Source of the DNA: Brasilonema bromeliae SPC951 | GTDB lineage: Bacteria; Cyanobacteriota; Cyanobacteriia; Cyanobacteriales; Nostocaceae | DNA length: 52,622 bases | Reading direction: 5' to 3' | Assembly: GCF_012912135.1 (NCBI RefSeq) | Contig: NZ_QMEB01000008.1 | Coordinates: 1-52,622, forward strand | In this document: positions 1-8,600 of the stretch, one piece after another | Numbering within the stretch: position 1 is the stretch's first letter | Layout: the number at the start of each line of letters is the position of its first letter | Position numbers and translations under genes: made by a program | The notes under the pieces: generated by a model | Told to the model about the DNA's origin: nothing | What the model saw: the letters and a program-made list of their open reading frames with translations, nothing else | The model's database searches: none

Positions 1-1636
1 AACTACCAGAAGCTAGAGTCTTACCATCCGGGCTGAACACGACACTTGTGACATAACTGCTATGCCCCTTCAGGGTATGCTGTAACTGCCCGTTGAGATT
101 CCACAATTTGACTGTGTTGTCCCTACTACCAGAAGCTAGAGTCTTACCATCCGGGCTGAACACGACACTTGTGACATAACTGCTATGCCCTTCTAATCGG
201 TTGCGTTCTTTCAATCCGTAAACAACTTCTCGCAGAGCAAGAATCGCTTTTGTGCGGTTATCTGAATCTACAGCATCACCATATTGTTTCAAATTTTTCC
301 CTGCTTTCAAGCCTTCTAATAAAGCTTCTAGTTCATAACCTGAGGTAAAAAGATTTTCTGTTGTCAGACTTTGAACTAAAACCTGTGAATTTTTGAGGGC
401 TTTTTCAGTATGTAAACGTTGTGCTTCAGCATCTAAACGTTGTGTGTTAGCATAAAACGCCATCCCTCCCATAAAAATTGAAAATATCAATAATATCGCA
501 ACATAAGGAAGTGCTGGCTTATAACGCTGCCAGAAATCCCGTAAATTCAACGGCAAATGTTGATTCACCCACTTTAAATCAAACACTCGTTGATAAATGG
601 GATTTCGCACCTTCAACACCCCATTCTTCCTTTTAACCACACCCGATAATTTCAGGTGAGATTTAGTAATTGACTGTTCTTCATCAGCAACAGCGCGTTT
701 TCCGCGCCGAATTTCACGATAAATGCTTAAAACAGCAGCTTTGTCTGGTGCGCGTTTGGTCAGCATATCACGGACAAACTGCAAGTTGTTATCCTCCTCA
801 CTCCTTGCACCGAAAAAGTTTCTACTCACGATACGGTCAATATCAGCTTTTGACCAATTTTTCTTGTCCTGCTGGCTAAGAATACTACAAATACGCTGCG
901 ATAAATATGGATGTCCTCCTGTCCAATCAAGTACCCAGTGCAACACTTGCTGTGCTTTAGGAGTTGGCAACCCCAATCCCTTTGCCAGCGGTTCTGCTTC
1001 AGTTAAGGTAAAATCAGTCAGGTCAACTCGCTGACCAACATTAAACGGTGTCCGTTTTGGATCTCGTATCAAGTCACCGGGAGTTGCGACACCAAATAAG
1101 ACAAACGAAAGCCGTTCAAACTCTGATGATAGAGAAGCACGGGAAACGTAGAGATAGCGAATAGCTGCATAAAAATCGTCTGTAAAATCTAGGCGAAGAG
1201 TGGTATCAATTTCATCAATAAAGATGACCACTGATGCCGTGATTTCAACCAACAACACCCGCTGAAAAAATTCTGTTAACCGTTGTGTGAAACCGAGATG
1301 CGCGTGTGCTTGCCACCACGAATATACATCAGTATCCAGCATCAGTTGTGCTTCTATCTGAATCAGTAAACCCAGATACCACTGTTCTGGGTTTGTGACT
1401 TGCGTACCTATCCCCGTCAAGTCAATCATCACTGACTCAATCCCTTCGGTTCTCAATTGACGGGCAGTCCGTACCATTAAACTGGATTTACCCATTTGAC
1501 GCGGCGTCAGAACATAAGCAAACTTTCCGTCTCGACACAGTGCTAACAATTCCTCATCTGCTTGTCGGGAAATATAAACCCCACTCCGGTTCGTCTGTAC
1601 TGTTCCACCAACAGTGTAAATGCTTGCATCAGCCAT
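1..1636 (-). CDS. AAA-like ATPase / membrane segment / WD40-repeat protein (partial, C-terminus outside window)
   Basis: About 545 codons are visible; the gene runs off the low-coordinate edge. The start ATG (1634-1636) is followed by MADASIYTVGG and a P-loop ATPase domain with Walker A TPRQMGKSS (about residues 44-52) and Walker B VVIFIDEID. A hydrophobic helix (LPYVAILLIFSIFMGGMAF, about 370-395) comes next, then a coiled linker, and WD40 repeats from about residue 485 (motif SPDGKTLASGS). The ATG lies in the 3' end of an upstream reading frame (ATGGCTGA overlap), and the purine-rich CGGGAGAAT before it can act as ribosome binding site. The architecture is that of cyanobacterial NLR/STAND-like proteins, in which the WD40 part senses and the ATPase switches. 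That role is inference; the domains are read directly. Confidence 0.85.
   Translation of the reverse strand, partial: MADASIYTVGGTVQTNRSGVYISRQADEELLALCRDGKFAYVLTPRQMGKSSLMVRTARQLRTEGIESVMIDLTGIGTQVTNPEQWYLGLLIQIEAQLMLDTDVYSWWQAHAHLGFTQRLTEFFQRVLLVEITASVVIFIDEIDTTLRLDFTDDFYAAIRYLYVSRASLSSEFERLSFVLFGVATPGDLIRDPKRTPFNVGQRVDLTDFTLTEAEPLAKGLGLPTPKAQQVLHWVLDWTGGHPYLSQRICSILSQQDKKNWSKADIDRIVSRNFFGARSEEDNNLQFVRDMLTKRAPDKAAVLSIYREIRRGKRAVADEEQSITKSHLKLSGVVKRKNGVLKVRNPIYQRVFDLKWVNQHLPLNLRDFWQRYKPALPYVAILLIFSIFMGGMAFYANTQRLDAEAQRLHTEKALKNSQVLVQSLTTENLFTSGYELEALLEGLKAGKNLKQYGDAVDSDNRTKAILALREVVYGLKERNRLEGHSSYVTSVVFSPDGKTLASGSRDNTVKLWNLNGQLQHTLKGHSSYVTSVVFSPDGKTLASGS
2..190. repeat. Near-identical WD40 DNA repeats, 123-bp period
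   Basis: Bases 2-67 and 125-190 are identical (66 bp). The period is 123 bp, or 41 codons, the usual length of one WD40 blade. The identity at DNA level points to recent duplication or gene conversion within the sensor domain. Confidence 0.9.
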
Positions 1637-1742
1637 GTAGATTCTCCCGGAAATATTCAGCATAGCTGCCTTCGTACTTCTGCCTTCTCATACTGCCAAA
1701 AGCCAGGATAGCTAAGGGGAAAATCACAGACGCTTTTTTCAT
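1629..1742 (-). pseudogene. Remnant tail of an upstream AAA-type gene, overlapping the WD40 ATPase start
   Basis: A 37-codon frame ends in SYAEYFRENLHG and stops inside the next gene's start. The end AEYFRENLHG is the same as the C-terminus of the CHAT-TIR-AAA protein at 2831-4936, but the preceding 25 residues are unrelated. It is most simply what remains of an upstream partner gene. It may persist because it carries the ribosome binding site of the WD40 gene. It could also be translated as a leader peptide. Confidence 0.55.
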
Positions 1743-1780
1743 CTTATACCGTTTCTCCATGAAGGTGCGCTAAATAATTT

Positions 1781-1815
1781 CTTAGCCCCCCTTTTTAAGG
1801 GGGGTTGGGGGGATC
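1781..1815. repeat. GC-rich inverted repeat, possible terminator after vapBC
   Basis: A run of C followed by TTTTTAA and a run of G forms a strong hairpin (about 1786-1804), followed by further G-rich sequence. This sequence type is a common dispersed repeat in cyanobacteria. It sits 95 bases downstream of the minus-strand toxin gene and could end its transcript. Confidence 0.5.
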
Positions 1816-1909
1816 TGATTTGTTGCATCTTCATATAGAACTCGTATTAGAAGAAGTTGATAGGTTTTTTGTTTCATGGTGTTTTCTGGAACGAAGAAAT
1901 CAGAACTTG

Positions 1910-2329
1910 TTAGCTTTTTTCATCAGGTATGAGCCAGTTTTCTACTTTTAAATTAGAAACACGGGAAAATTCACGAACATTGGCGGTAACGAGAGTTAGA
2001 CCAAGGCTTAAAGAATGGGCAGCAATTAATAAGTCATTACCTCCAATCGGTTTACCTTGCTGTTCTAAATCTGTGCGGATTTCTGCGTAATATTGCTCTA
2101 CGGGATGAGTTAGGGGTAGTATTTCAATACTATTCAAGATGATTTCAAGTTTTTCTATGAGCTTCTGAGAGTTCTTTTTTTTTGCTCCAAATCTTGATTC
2201 ACAAGCTACGATAATACTTGTACAAATTTTGTCTTCTCCGACATCTTGAATTTTGGAAAATATCACGCCTCTGGGATTTTTAATGAGTTCGGAAATGATG
2301 TTTGTATCTAACAAGTACAAATAACTCAT
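1910..2329 (-). CDS. PIN-domain toxin (VapC/FitB type)
   Basis: A 139-residue PIN-domain protein of normal length. The N-terminal LLDTNIISEL carries the first acidic metal ligand (Asp), the centre has an Asp/Glu-rich segment, and GGNDLLIAAHSLSLG and TANVREFSRV are the typical late motifs. PIN toxins are Mg2+-dependent ribonucleases that cleave tRNA, rRNA or mRNA. The gene follows its antitoxin by 2 bases, so the two form one operon, probably autoregulated by the antitoxin. It sits between the two halves of an NLR-like locus and next to an hsdS remnant, which suggests it arrived as mobile cargo. The RNA target cannot be read from the sequence. Confidence 0.88.
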   Translation of the reverse strand: MSYLYLLDTNIISELIKNPRGVIFSKIQDVGEDKICTSIIVACESRFGAKKKNSQKLIEKLEIILNSIEILPLTHPVEQYYAEIRTDLEQQGKPIGGNDLLIAAHSLSLGLTLVTANVREFSRVSNLKVENWLIPDEKS

Positions 2330-2331
2330 TT

Positions 2332-2562
2332 TTAAAGCTCAATATCATCTAAGGGTAATAATCCTTCGTCCACGTCGGGAAACTCTTCTTCCAGTGGTTC
2401 AAGAGTGGAAAGGGTTTGCAGGAGGGATTTTTTCTTAATGGGGGAAATGATGGCGAAGGGAACACCATTTTGGATGATGGTGAGGGGTTCGCCTGTTTTT
2501 TGAGTTTGGTTAATTAGGTTTTGGACAGTTTCGGGAAGTTCTGCAAGGGGAATTTGTTTCAT
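2332..2562 (-). CDS. Antitoxin of the VapBC-type pair (Phd/YefM-like fold)
   Basis: A 76-residue protein. The first half (MKQIPLAELPETVQNLINQ, then GEPLTIIQNGVPFAIISPI) matches the Phd/YefM DNA-binding fold, and the acidic tail (EPLEEEFPDVDEG) is the sort that wraps and blocks a toxin. It lies directly upstream of the PIN toxin, in the usual antitoxin-first order. It should neutralise the toxin and repress its own promoter. The gene starts 15 bases downstream of the stop of the hsdS fragment. Confidence 0.82.
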   Translation of the reverse strand: MKQIPLAELPETVQNLINQTQKTGEPLTIIQNGVPFAIISPIKKKSLLQTLSTLEPLEEEFPDVDEGLLPLDDIEL

Positions 2563-2576
2563 GGTGGTTTCTGGGG

Positions 2577-2781
2577 TTAGGGAATGGGGACTTGGCGCAC
2601 ATTTATTTTACCTGTGACGGCGTGACTGATGAGGGCGGTGCGTTTTTCGCCCTTGTTTTTCAATGAGGGCTTCTTTCTTGGCAATGAGGTCGTCTATTTG
2701 TTTAATTTTATGGTCGAGGAAGTGAGCGATCGCCTTCTGTTCATCTAGTGGGGGCTGTTCTATGCTTATTGGTGTCAACTT
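2577..2781 (-). pseudogene. hsdS fragment (type I restriction specificity subunit, C-terminal end, frameshifted)
   Basis: Reading from 2781 downwards gives LTPISIEQPPLDEQKAIAHF and then a coiled segment (HKIKQIDDLIAKKEALIEK). This is the classical central/C-terminal conserved region of HsdS. After EALIEK the frame is lost, and the neighbouring frame continues KRTALISHAVTGKINVRQ, the usual HsdS end, to a TAA at 2577. One frameshift and the loss of both target-recognition domains make it non-functional. No hsdM or hsdR is in the window. Confidence 0.8.
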
Positions 2782-2796
2782 AAAGTGAAAACTTTG

Positions 2797-2838
2797 TTAT
2801 ACTGTGCCACCAACAGTGTAAATGCTTGCATCAGCCAT
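2797..2838 (-). pseudogene. 14-codon remnant of an AAA-WD40 gene start
   Basis: The ATG at 2836-2838 overlaps the stop of the CHAT-TIR-AAA gene and reads MADASIYTVGGTV, then a stop. These 13 residues are identical to the start of the AAA-WD40 protein at 1636. It is the decapitated first codons of a downstream partner gene, cut where the hsdS/vapBC segment begins. Confidence 0.75.
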
Positions 2839-4936
2839 GCAAATTCTCCCGGAAATATTCGGCGTATAACTGACAACGGGGCAGAACAGACTGTCCGGAA
2901 GCCCGCACCAATCCCGAACCCTGCAACCGCCAGAAAATTTGTCTGTCGGGACAGATGTTTTGATTAATGACAAGCAGCAAACCTTGTATCAATTCTTGCT
3001 TATCATATAAAAGTGACAACAGCCGCCGCAGATGATCACCAAAAGGTCCAGAAGCAGCAGTAGCATTGGTAAATAACTCTGTTGGTGTGATTTGTCCGCT
3101 GGCAACTAAGTACAGCGCCTTTCGCACCAGAAAAGGGTGTCCGCCAAGTAAGCGAAGCAATTGTTGTAAGGTGTTGTTGTCAAAAGGTGAATTATGACGA
3201 CCATTGAGTTGGGCAACTTGTTCTGGTGTAAAATCTTCTAGTTCAATGATCTGCCCGACATTAAACGGAGACTGATTCAAATCATCAATTAACTGATATG
3301 GTTCAGTAGAAGTGACAAGCACTAAATCTAATGTGTCTAAAATAGGATAATACGCACGGCTGTTATGCCAGTTACGCAACATCCCAAAAAAATCATTGCG
3401 GAATTTGGTATCAAAAACTCTATCGACTTCATCCATTGCCAATACCAAGGGATGTCCCAATCCTTTTAAGATATGGCGTTGTAAATAGCGATCGCAACGC
3501 TGAATCGTCGTTAAGTTTCGAGCAAAATACTCCTCGACTTTATCTTCCAGTTCCAGCACATCGCTTATCCAAAAACAAAAGTGACGGAAGAACAGTTCCT
3601 CATCGTTAAGTACTGCAGTACTTAACTGTTGAAAATCAAGATAAGCAACTCGCTTACCAGCATTGCGAACAGCTTGAATTATCCGCATCAATAATGAACT
3701 TTTCCCAACTTGCCTAGGTCCCTTAATCGGAATCGTTACGCCTTGCTGTACAATAGTTTGCAATGCAATTGTGTCCGCGTTGCGTTCCACATAAAACGAA
3801 GATTCAGGTTTCATCGTCCCGGATGGCATTTCTAACACCACTGGCTGTGCAAATGGTGTTGGTCGCGGTAACTGCTCAGGTACACAAATCTTGAGTAAAT
3901 TAGTCTTAGCTTGTTGGTCAACTCTTAAGGAACCACCATGAATTGCTTGCCTTAACTCTTCTATGAGACGCGATGTATCCTCTGGACTTTCCCAAAATGC
4001 CCAGTTGATGTGATTCAAGTAAATGCTGAGGGGATGGGGAAACGCTTCTTGATACGCTAAACGCACTGGGAGAATAACAGGTTTTCCTCCTTGCCTTTGT
4101 GCTAATTCTACCGCAAGGGAGATTTCCCACTGCACCATCTCGCTATTAACAGACTGTTCGGAAAGGAAAACGATGAGAAAATCAGCATTTCTTAATTCTG
4201 TTTCAATGCATTCTGCCCAGCGTTTGCCTATCAATATTATTTGGTCAATAAAGACATTGTGCTGTTGTGACAATTCCTGGTAAACTTGAGTGGCGACAGA
4301 TTCATCCGGTTCAACATTGCGCTTGTAACTGATAAAGATGCGCTGTTTTGAAGTCGTGGAAGCAATCGTGTCTTGATTGCTGTTTCTAGATTTCAAGACA
4401 GGTGTTTCTGATTCGGGAATTCCTTCTAAATCAATTGAAGTGCAACCAAATTCAAAAGCATCCTCGTAGTTTCTGCCTGCACCGATCGCATCATAAAATC
4501 CAATGGCGAACTTAATGGCTGCCCTATCCCCAACAGCTCGATTCATCCCAATCACATAATCTATGTTTTGGTGAATCGCCTCAGCTTGTACCTCACTATA
4601 GCAGGCGTTGAGCAAGACACACTCTACTTTGTCTTTAAATAACTTAAATAACCTTGCTAAGGATTGAGTACTAACAAGTTGTAATTCTCCAGAGTTATTC
4701 TCCAACGCCAAGCCATCACTCCCAGAACCATGTCCCGAAAAATGCACAATTTGCGGTTCATAGTCTAATAAAGCACGTCGTAAATCATCAACCCGTACAG
4801 CCCACCTGCTAATGATTTCAAACTGTTCGCGCTTTTTGGCACGTTGTAGCCCCGCCTGAATTTCTCTAACTTCCTCATCCAGACGTAACTTGGAGGTATT
4901 GTTTGGGTTAGCTGATAAAATCAGAATTTTTTTCAC
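2831..4936 (-). CDS. CHAT protease - TIR - AAA-like ATPase fusion protein
   Basis: 701 residues in three parts. A CHAT (caspase-like) domain covers about 1-180, with its catalytic pair visible as HFSGHG (His69) and NACYS (Cys112). A TIR domain covers about 197-335, from QRIFISYKR to the ILPVRL strand; SEMVQWEISL holds the Glu (about 271) in the place of the NADase glutamate. A P-loop ATPase follows, with Walker A GPRQVGKSS (406-414) and Walker B LVLAMDEVD (497-505). TIR domains cleave NAD+ or signal by assembly, CHAT domains cleave proteins, and the ATPase is a likely oligomerisation switch. The last codons overlap a remnant start of an AAA-WD40 gene, so the two proteins were probably made together. 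A role in antiphage defence or regulated cell death is inference. Confidence 0.85.
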   Translation of the reverse strand: MKKILILSANPNNTSKLRLDEEVREIQAGLQRAKKREQFEIISRWAVRVDDLRRALLDYEPQIVHFSGHGSGSDGLALENNSGELQLVSTQSLARLFKLFKDKVECVLLNACYSEVQAEAIHQNIDYVIGMNRAVGDRAAIKFAIGFYDAIGAGRNYEDAFEFGCTSIDLEGIPESETPVLKSRNSNQDTIASTTSKQRIFISYKRNVEPDESVATQVYQELSQQHNVFIDQIILIGKRWAECIETELRNADFLIVFLSEQSVNSEMVQWEISLAVELAQRQGGKPVILPVRLAYQEAFPHPLSIYLNHINWAFWESPEDTSRLIEELRQAIHGGSLRVDQQAKTNLLKICVPEQLPRPTPFAQPVVLEMPSGTMKPESSFYVERNADTIALQTIVQQGVTIPIKGPRQVGKSSLLMRIIQAVRNAGKRVAYLDFQQLSTAVLNDEELFFRHFCFWISDVLELEDKVEEYFARNLTTIQRCDRYLQRHILKGLGHPLVLAMDEVDRVFDTKFRNDFFGMLRNWHNSRAYYPILDTLDLVLVTSTEPYQLIDDLNQSPFNVGQIIELEDFTPEQVAQLNGRHNSPFDNNTLQQLLRLLGGHPFLVRKALYLVASGQITPTELFTNATAASGPFGDHLRRLLSLLYDKQELIQGLLLVINQNICPDRQIFWRLQGSGLVRASGQSVLPRCQLYAEYFRENLHG

Positions 4937-5674
4937 TTTGGTATCAACTACTGTTGAATGGGCTGTTATTTATCAGTTATCAGTTATCAGTTACCAGTTA
5001 CCAGTTACCAGTTACCAGCTACCAGTTACCAAGACAATTACGGATTAGTTTTCTTCACTGTTCACTGCGTAGGTAGCTGTTCACTGCGGCTGGTACTGCG
5101 TAGGTAGCTGTTCACTGTTTGAACAAACTTAGGCGTTGATGAAAAATCCGATTATGTAAATCAGACTTATTTACTAAATAAGTGTAAGCAAAATCAACTT
5201 ATGCACAAGTGAGATAGAAATCGGAAATTTTTGCGATGCTCCTTTAGGAGCCTTCATGTGGCGATCGCCCTTCTTTGTCCAGAGGGGGTACAAGCCCATA
5301 TTTTTGAGCACATTTTATCAACTATACACTAAAAGAAAAATACTTTTACTACAGCTTCATTAGAACTAAATCTTAGTATATTTTTTGAAAAAAACTAGTA
5401 ATTTATACGGAAATACGAAAGTCAGCAAGTAGTGTTGAACAGGTATTAACAATTTTTGGGATAAATGCTTCTACTTACTTTGTATCAGAATACAAAGCAA
5501 TAAAAATACCTAAACACAGAGTATTAACCTTGTGTTACCAACCAAAACTCTCATGGCTAGTGAGTAGTCTAGAAAAATTGACAAATACCTAGAACTCTCT
5601 CCATCCTTTGGTTCCCTATAAATGAACGGTTAGTCATCAGATTGAAAACGTAATATTGTTTTATAAAGCACCAG
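4937..5674. other. 738-bp gene-free spacer
   Basis: It starts with heptamer arrays (4968-5120), continues with AT-rich sequence that has no convincing reading frame, and includes a short palindrome near 5236 (GCTCCTTTAGGAGC) and one HIP1-like GCGATCGC (about 5262). It must hold the divergent promoters of the CHAT-TIR-AAA gene and of the large surface-protein gene, but no clear -35/-10 pair could be assigned. Confidence 0.6.
4968..5120. repeat. Heptamer short tandem repeats (CAGTTAT/CAGTTAC and TTCACTG types)
   Basis: About eight copies of CAGTTAT/CAGTTAC (4968-5032) are followed by TTCACTG-type units and two copies of GCGTAGGTAGCTGTTCACTG. The same two unit types occur together in the atp operon spacers. 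Confidence 0.85.
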
Positions 5675-8600
5675 ATGAAGATTACAGGCATTATTTTCAT
5701 TGATCCATCTGTCAACAACTACGAAATTTTACTTAATTTAGTTGTTGCAAATATCAAGGCTATTGTTCTTGACCCAGAGCAAGATGGAGTCACACAAATT
5801 ACCCAGGTACTATCTCAACACCGTGGAGTGGAAAATGTCCACATAGTTTCCCACGGCTCTTCGGGAACCCTAACCCTTGGCAATAGCGAACTCAGCCTCA
5901 ACACCCTAGAACTTTACGCAGACCAACTCAAGAATTGGTTCTCACCAGATTCTCACCTTCGGTTCTCTCCAGTTCCCTCCCTTCTCCTCTACGGTTGCAG
6001 TGTCGCTGCAGGTGATGCTGGGGTAGAATTCATCACCAAGCTACACCAACTCACGAAAGCAAATGTTGCCGCCTCCGCCAACCTCACTGGCAATGCTATT
6101 TTGGGGGGTGATTGGAACCTAGAAGTCAACATTGGCAACGTTTCAAATCAACCACTGGCATTAAGCGCGGAGGTTATGGCAGCGTATCCATCTGTACTCA
6201 ATAATGCGCCTATCCTCAATGACACCGACGTTATCCTGAATGCCGTTAACGAAAATGCAGGCGCACCCATAGGTGCAGTTGGTACCCCAATTTTCTCCTT
6301 AGTGACCCTTGGTGGTAACGTTATTGACGAAGACCGCGACGCACTCACAGGTATTGCGATCACAAATACTGACACTACCAACGGCAATTGGTTCTACACC
6401 ATCAACAATGGCAGCAACTGGGCAGCTTTGGGGTCTGTATCCGATAACAACGCTCGTCTATTGGCAGCTGATGCAATCACCCGCGTTTACTTGCAGCCCA
6501 ACCCCAACATTAGTAGTCCTAGTCCTATTGTCAATGCTCTAACCTTCCGTGCGTGGGACCAAACCACTGGTACCAACGGCAGCACTGCAGACACCTCCGC
6601 TAACGGTGATACTACTGCCTTTAGCACTGCGACTGACACTGCAGCAATTACCGTCAATGCCGTTAATGATGCTCCTACCCTCAATAACACCAACATCACC
6701 CTAACTGCCATTAACGAAGACGCAGGTACACCCACAGGAGCAGTTGGTACCCTTATTTCCTCCTTAGTCACGGGTGATAACGTCATCGACCCAGACAGCA
6801 ATGCACTCAGGGGTATTGCGATCACAAATGCTGACACTACCAACGGCAACTTCTTTTACAGCGCTGACGATGGCAACAACTGGGCACCTTTAGAGTTGGT
6901 ATCTAATACTAACGCTCGCTTATTGGCGGCTGATGGAATTACCCGCATTTACTTCCAGCCCAAAGCCAACTTTAATGGCACCATCAACAATGCTCTAACC
7001 TTCCGTGCGTGGGACCAAACCACTGGTACGAACACAGGCATTGCGAACACCACCATTAGTGGTGGCACTACTGCTTTTAGCAGTACAACTGGCGCTGCAG
7101 GAATTACGATCAATTCCGTCAATGATGCTCCTACCCTCAGTGAAGCTAATATCACCCTAACTGCAATTAATCAAAATGTAGGCGCACCCATAGGCGCAGT
7201 TGGTACGCTTGTTTCCTCCCTAGTCCGTCTTGGTGATAACGTCATCGACCCCGACAGCAATGCACTCACAGGTATTGCGATCACAAATGCTAACACTACC
7301 AACGGCAATTGGTTCTACAGCACCAACAACGGCAGCAGCTGGATACCCGTAGGAATTTTATCCGATACCAACGCTCGCCTATTGGCGGCTAATGCAAGCA
7401 CCCGTCTTTACTTCCAGCCCAACGGCAACTTTAATGGCAGCATCGATAATGTTCTAACCTTTCGTGCATGGGACCAAACCAGTGGTACCAACGGCAGTAC
7501 TGCGGACACCAGCGTCAACGGTGCTGCTACTGCTTTTAGCACTGGGGTTAACACTAGCACAATTACCATCAACGCCGTCAATAATGCTCCTATCCTGCTT
7601 GACACCAACCTCTTCCTAAGCACAGTTGAAGATGCAGGCGCACCCACAGGACCAGTTGGTACCCTTGTTTCCTCCTTAGTCAGTCTTGGTGTTAACGTCA
7701 CCGACTCAGACAACAATATAACTACAGGTAATGCATCTACAGGTAATGCACTTACAGGCATTGCCATCACAAATGCGAACACTACCAACGGCAGTTGGTT
7801 CTACAGCACCGATGATGGCAGTAGCTGGGCAGCTTTAGGATCTGTGTCCGACACCAACGCCCGCCTATTGGCGGCTAATGGAACCACTCGCCTTTACTTC
7901 CAACCCACCGCTAACTTCAATGGCTCGATCAACAATGCCCTCACCTTCCGTGCTTGGGACCAAACCAGTGGTACCAACGGCAGCACTGCGAACACCACCC
8001 TTAACGGTGGCACTACTGCCTTTAGCATTGCGACTGACGCTGTTGCAATTACCGTTGATGCCGTCAATGATGCTCCTATCCTCCGTGACACCAACGTCAC
8101 TCTAACTGCCATTGACAAAAATGCAGGCGCACCCATAGGGGCAGTTGGTACGCTTGTTTCCTCGTTGGTGAGTGTGGGTGTCAATGGTAACGTCACCGAC
8201 CCAGACAGCAATCCACTGACAGGTATTGCGATCGCAAATGCTGACACTACCAACGGCACCTTCTTCTACAGCACCGACAATGGCAATAACTGGGCACCCT
8301 TAGGGTCTGTATCCAACACCAACGCCCGCCTATTGACAGCTGATGCCAACACCCGCATTTACTTCCAACCCAACGCCAACTTCAATGGCATCATCAGCGA
8401 TGCTTTGACCTTCCGTGCATGGGACCAAACCACTGGTACTAACGGCAGCACTGCGGACACTACCGTCAACGGTGGCGCTACTGCCTTTAGCAGTGCGACT
8501 GATACTGCTGCAATTACTATTGGTACTGTCACCAACCCTGTCACCAATCCCGTCACCAATCCCGTCACCAATCCCGTCACCAATCCCGTCACCAATCCTG

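Noticed and set aside
2785-2967. 60-codon plus-strand frame over the junction remnant
   Set aside because: It is the reverse of the CHAT-TIR-AAA gene end and the AAA-WD40 remnant, which explain the sequence better.
4968-5120. Heptamer arrays as a CRISPR array
   Set aside because: Units are 7 bp and contiguous, with no spacers, and no cas genes are present. No CRISPR array was seen anywhere in the window.
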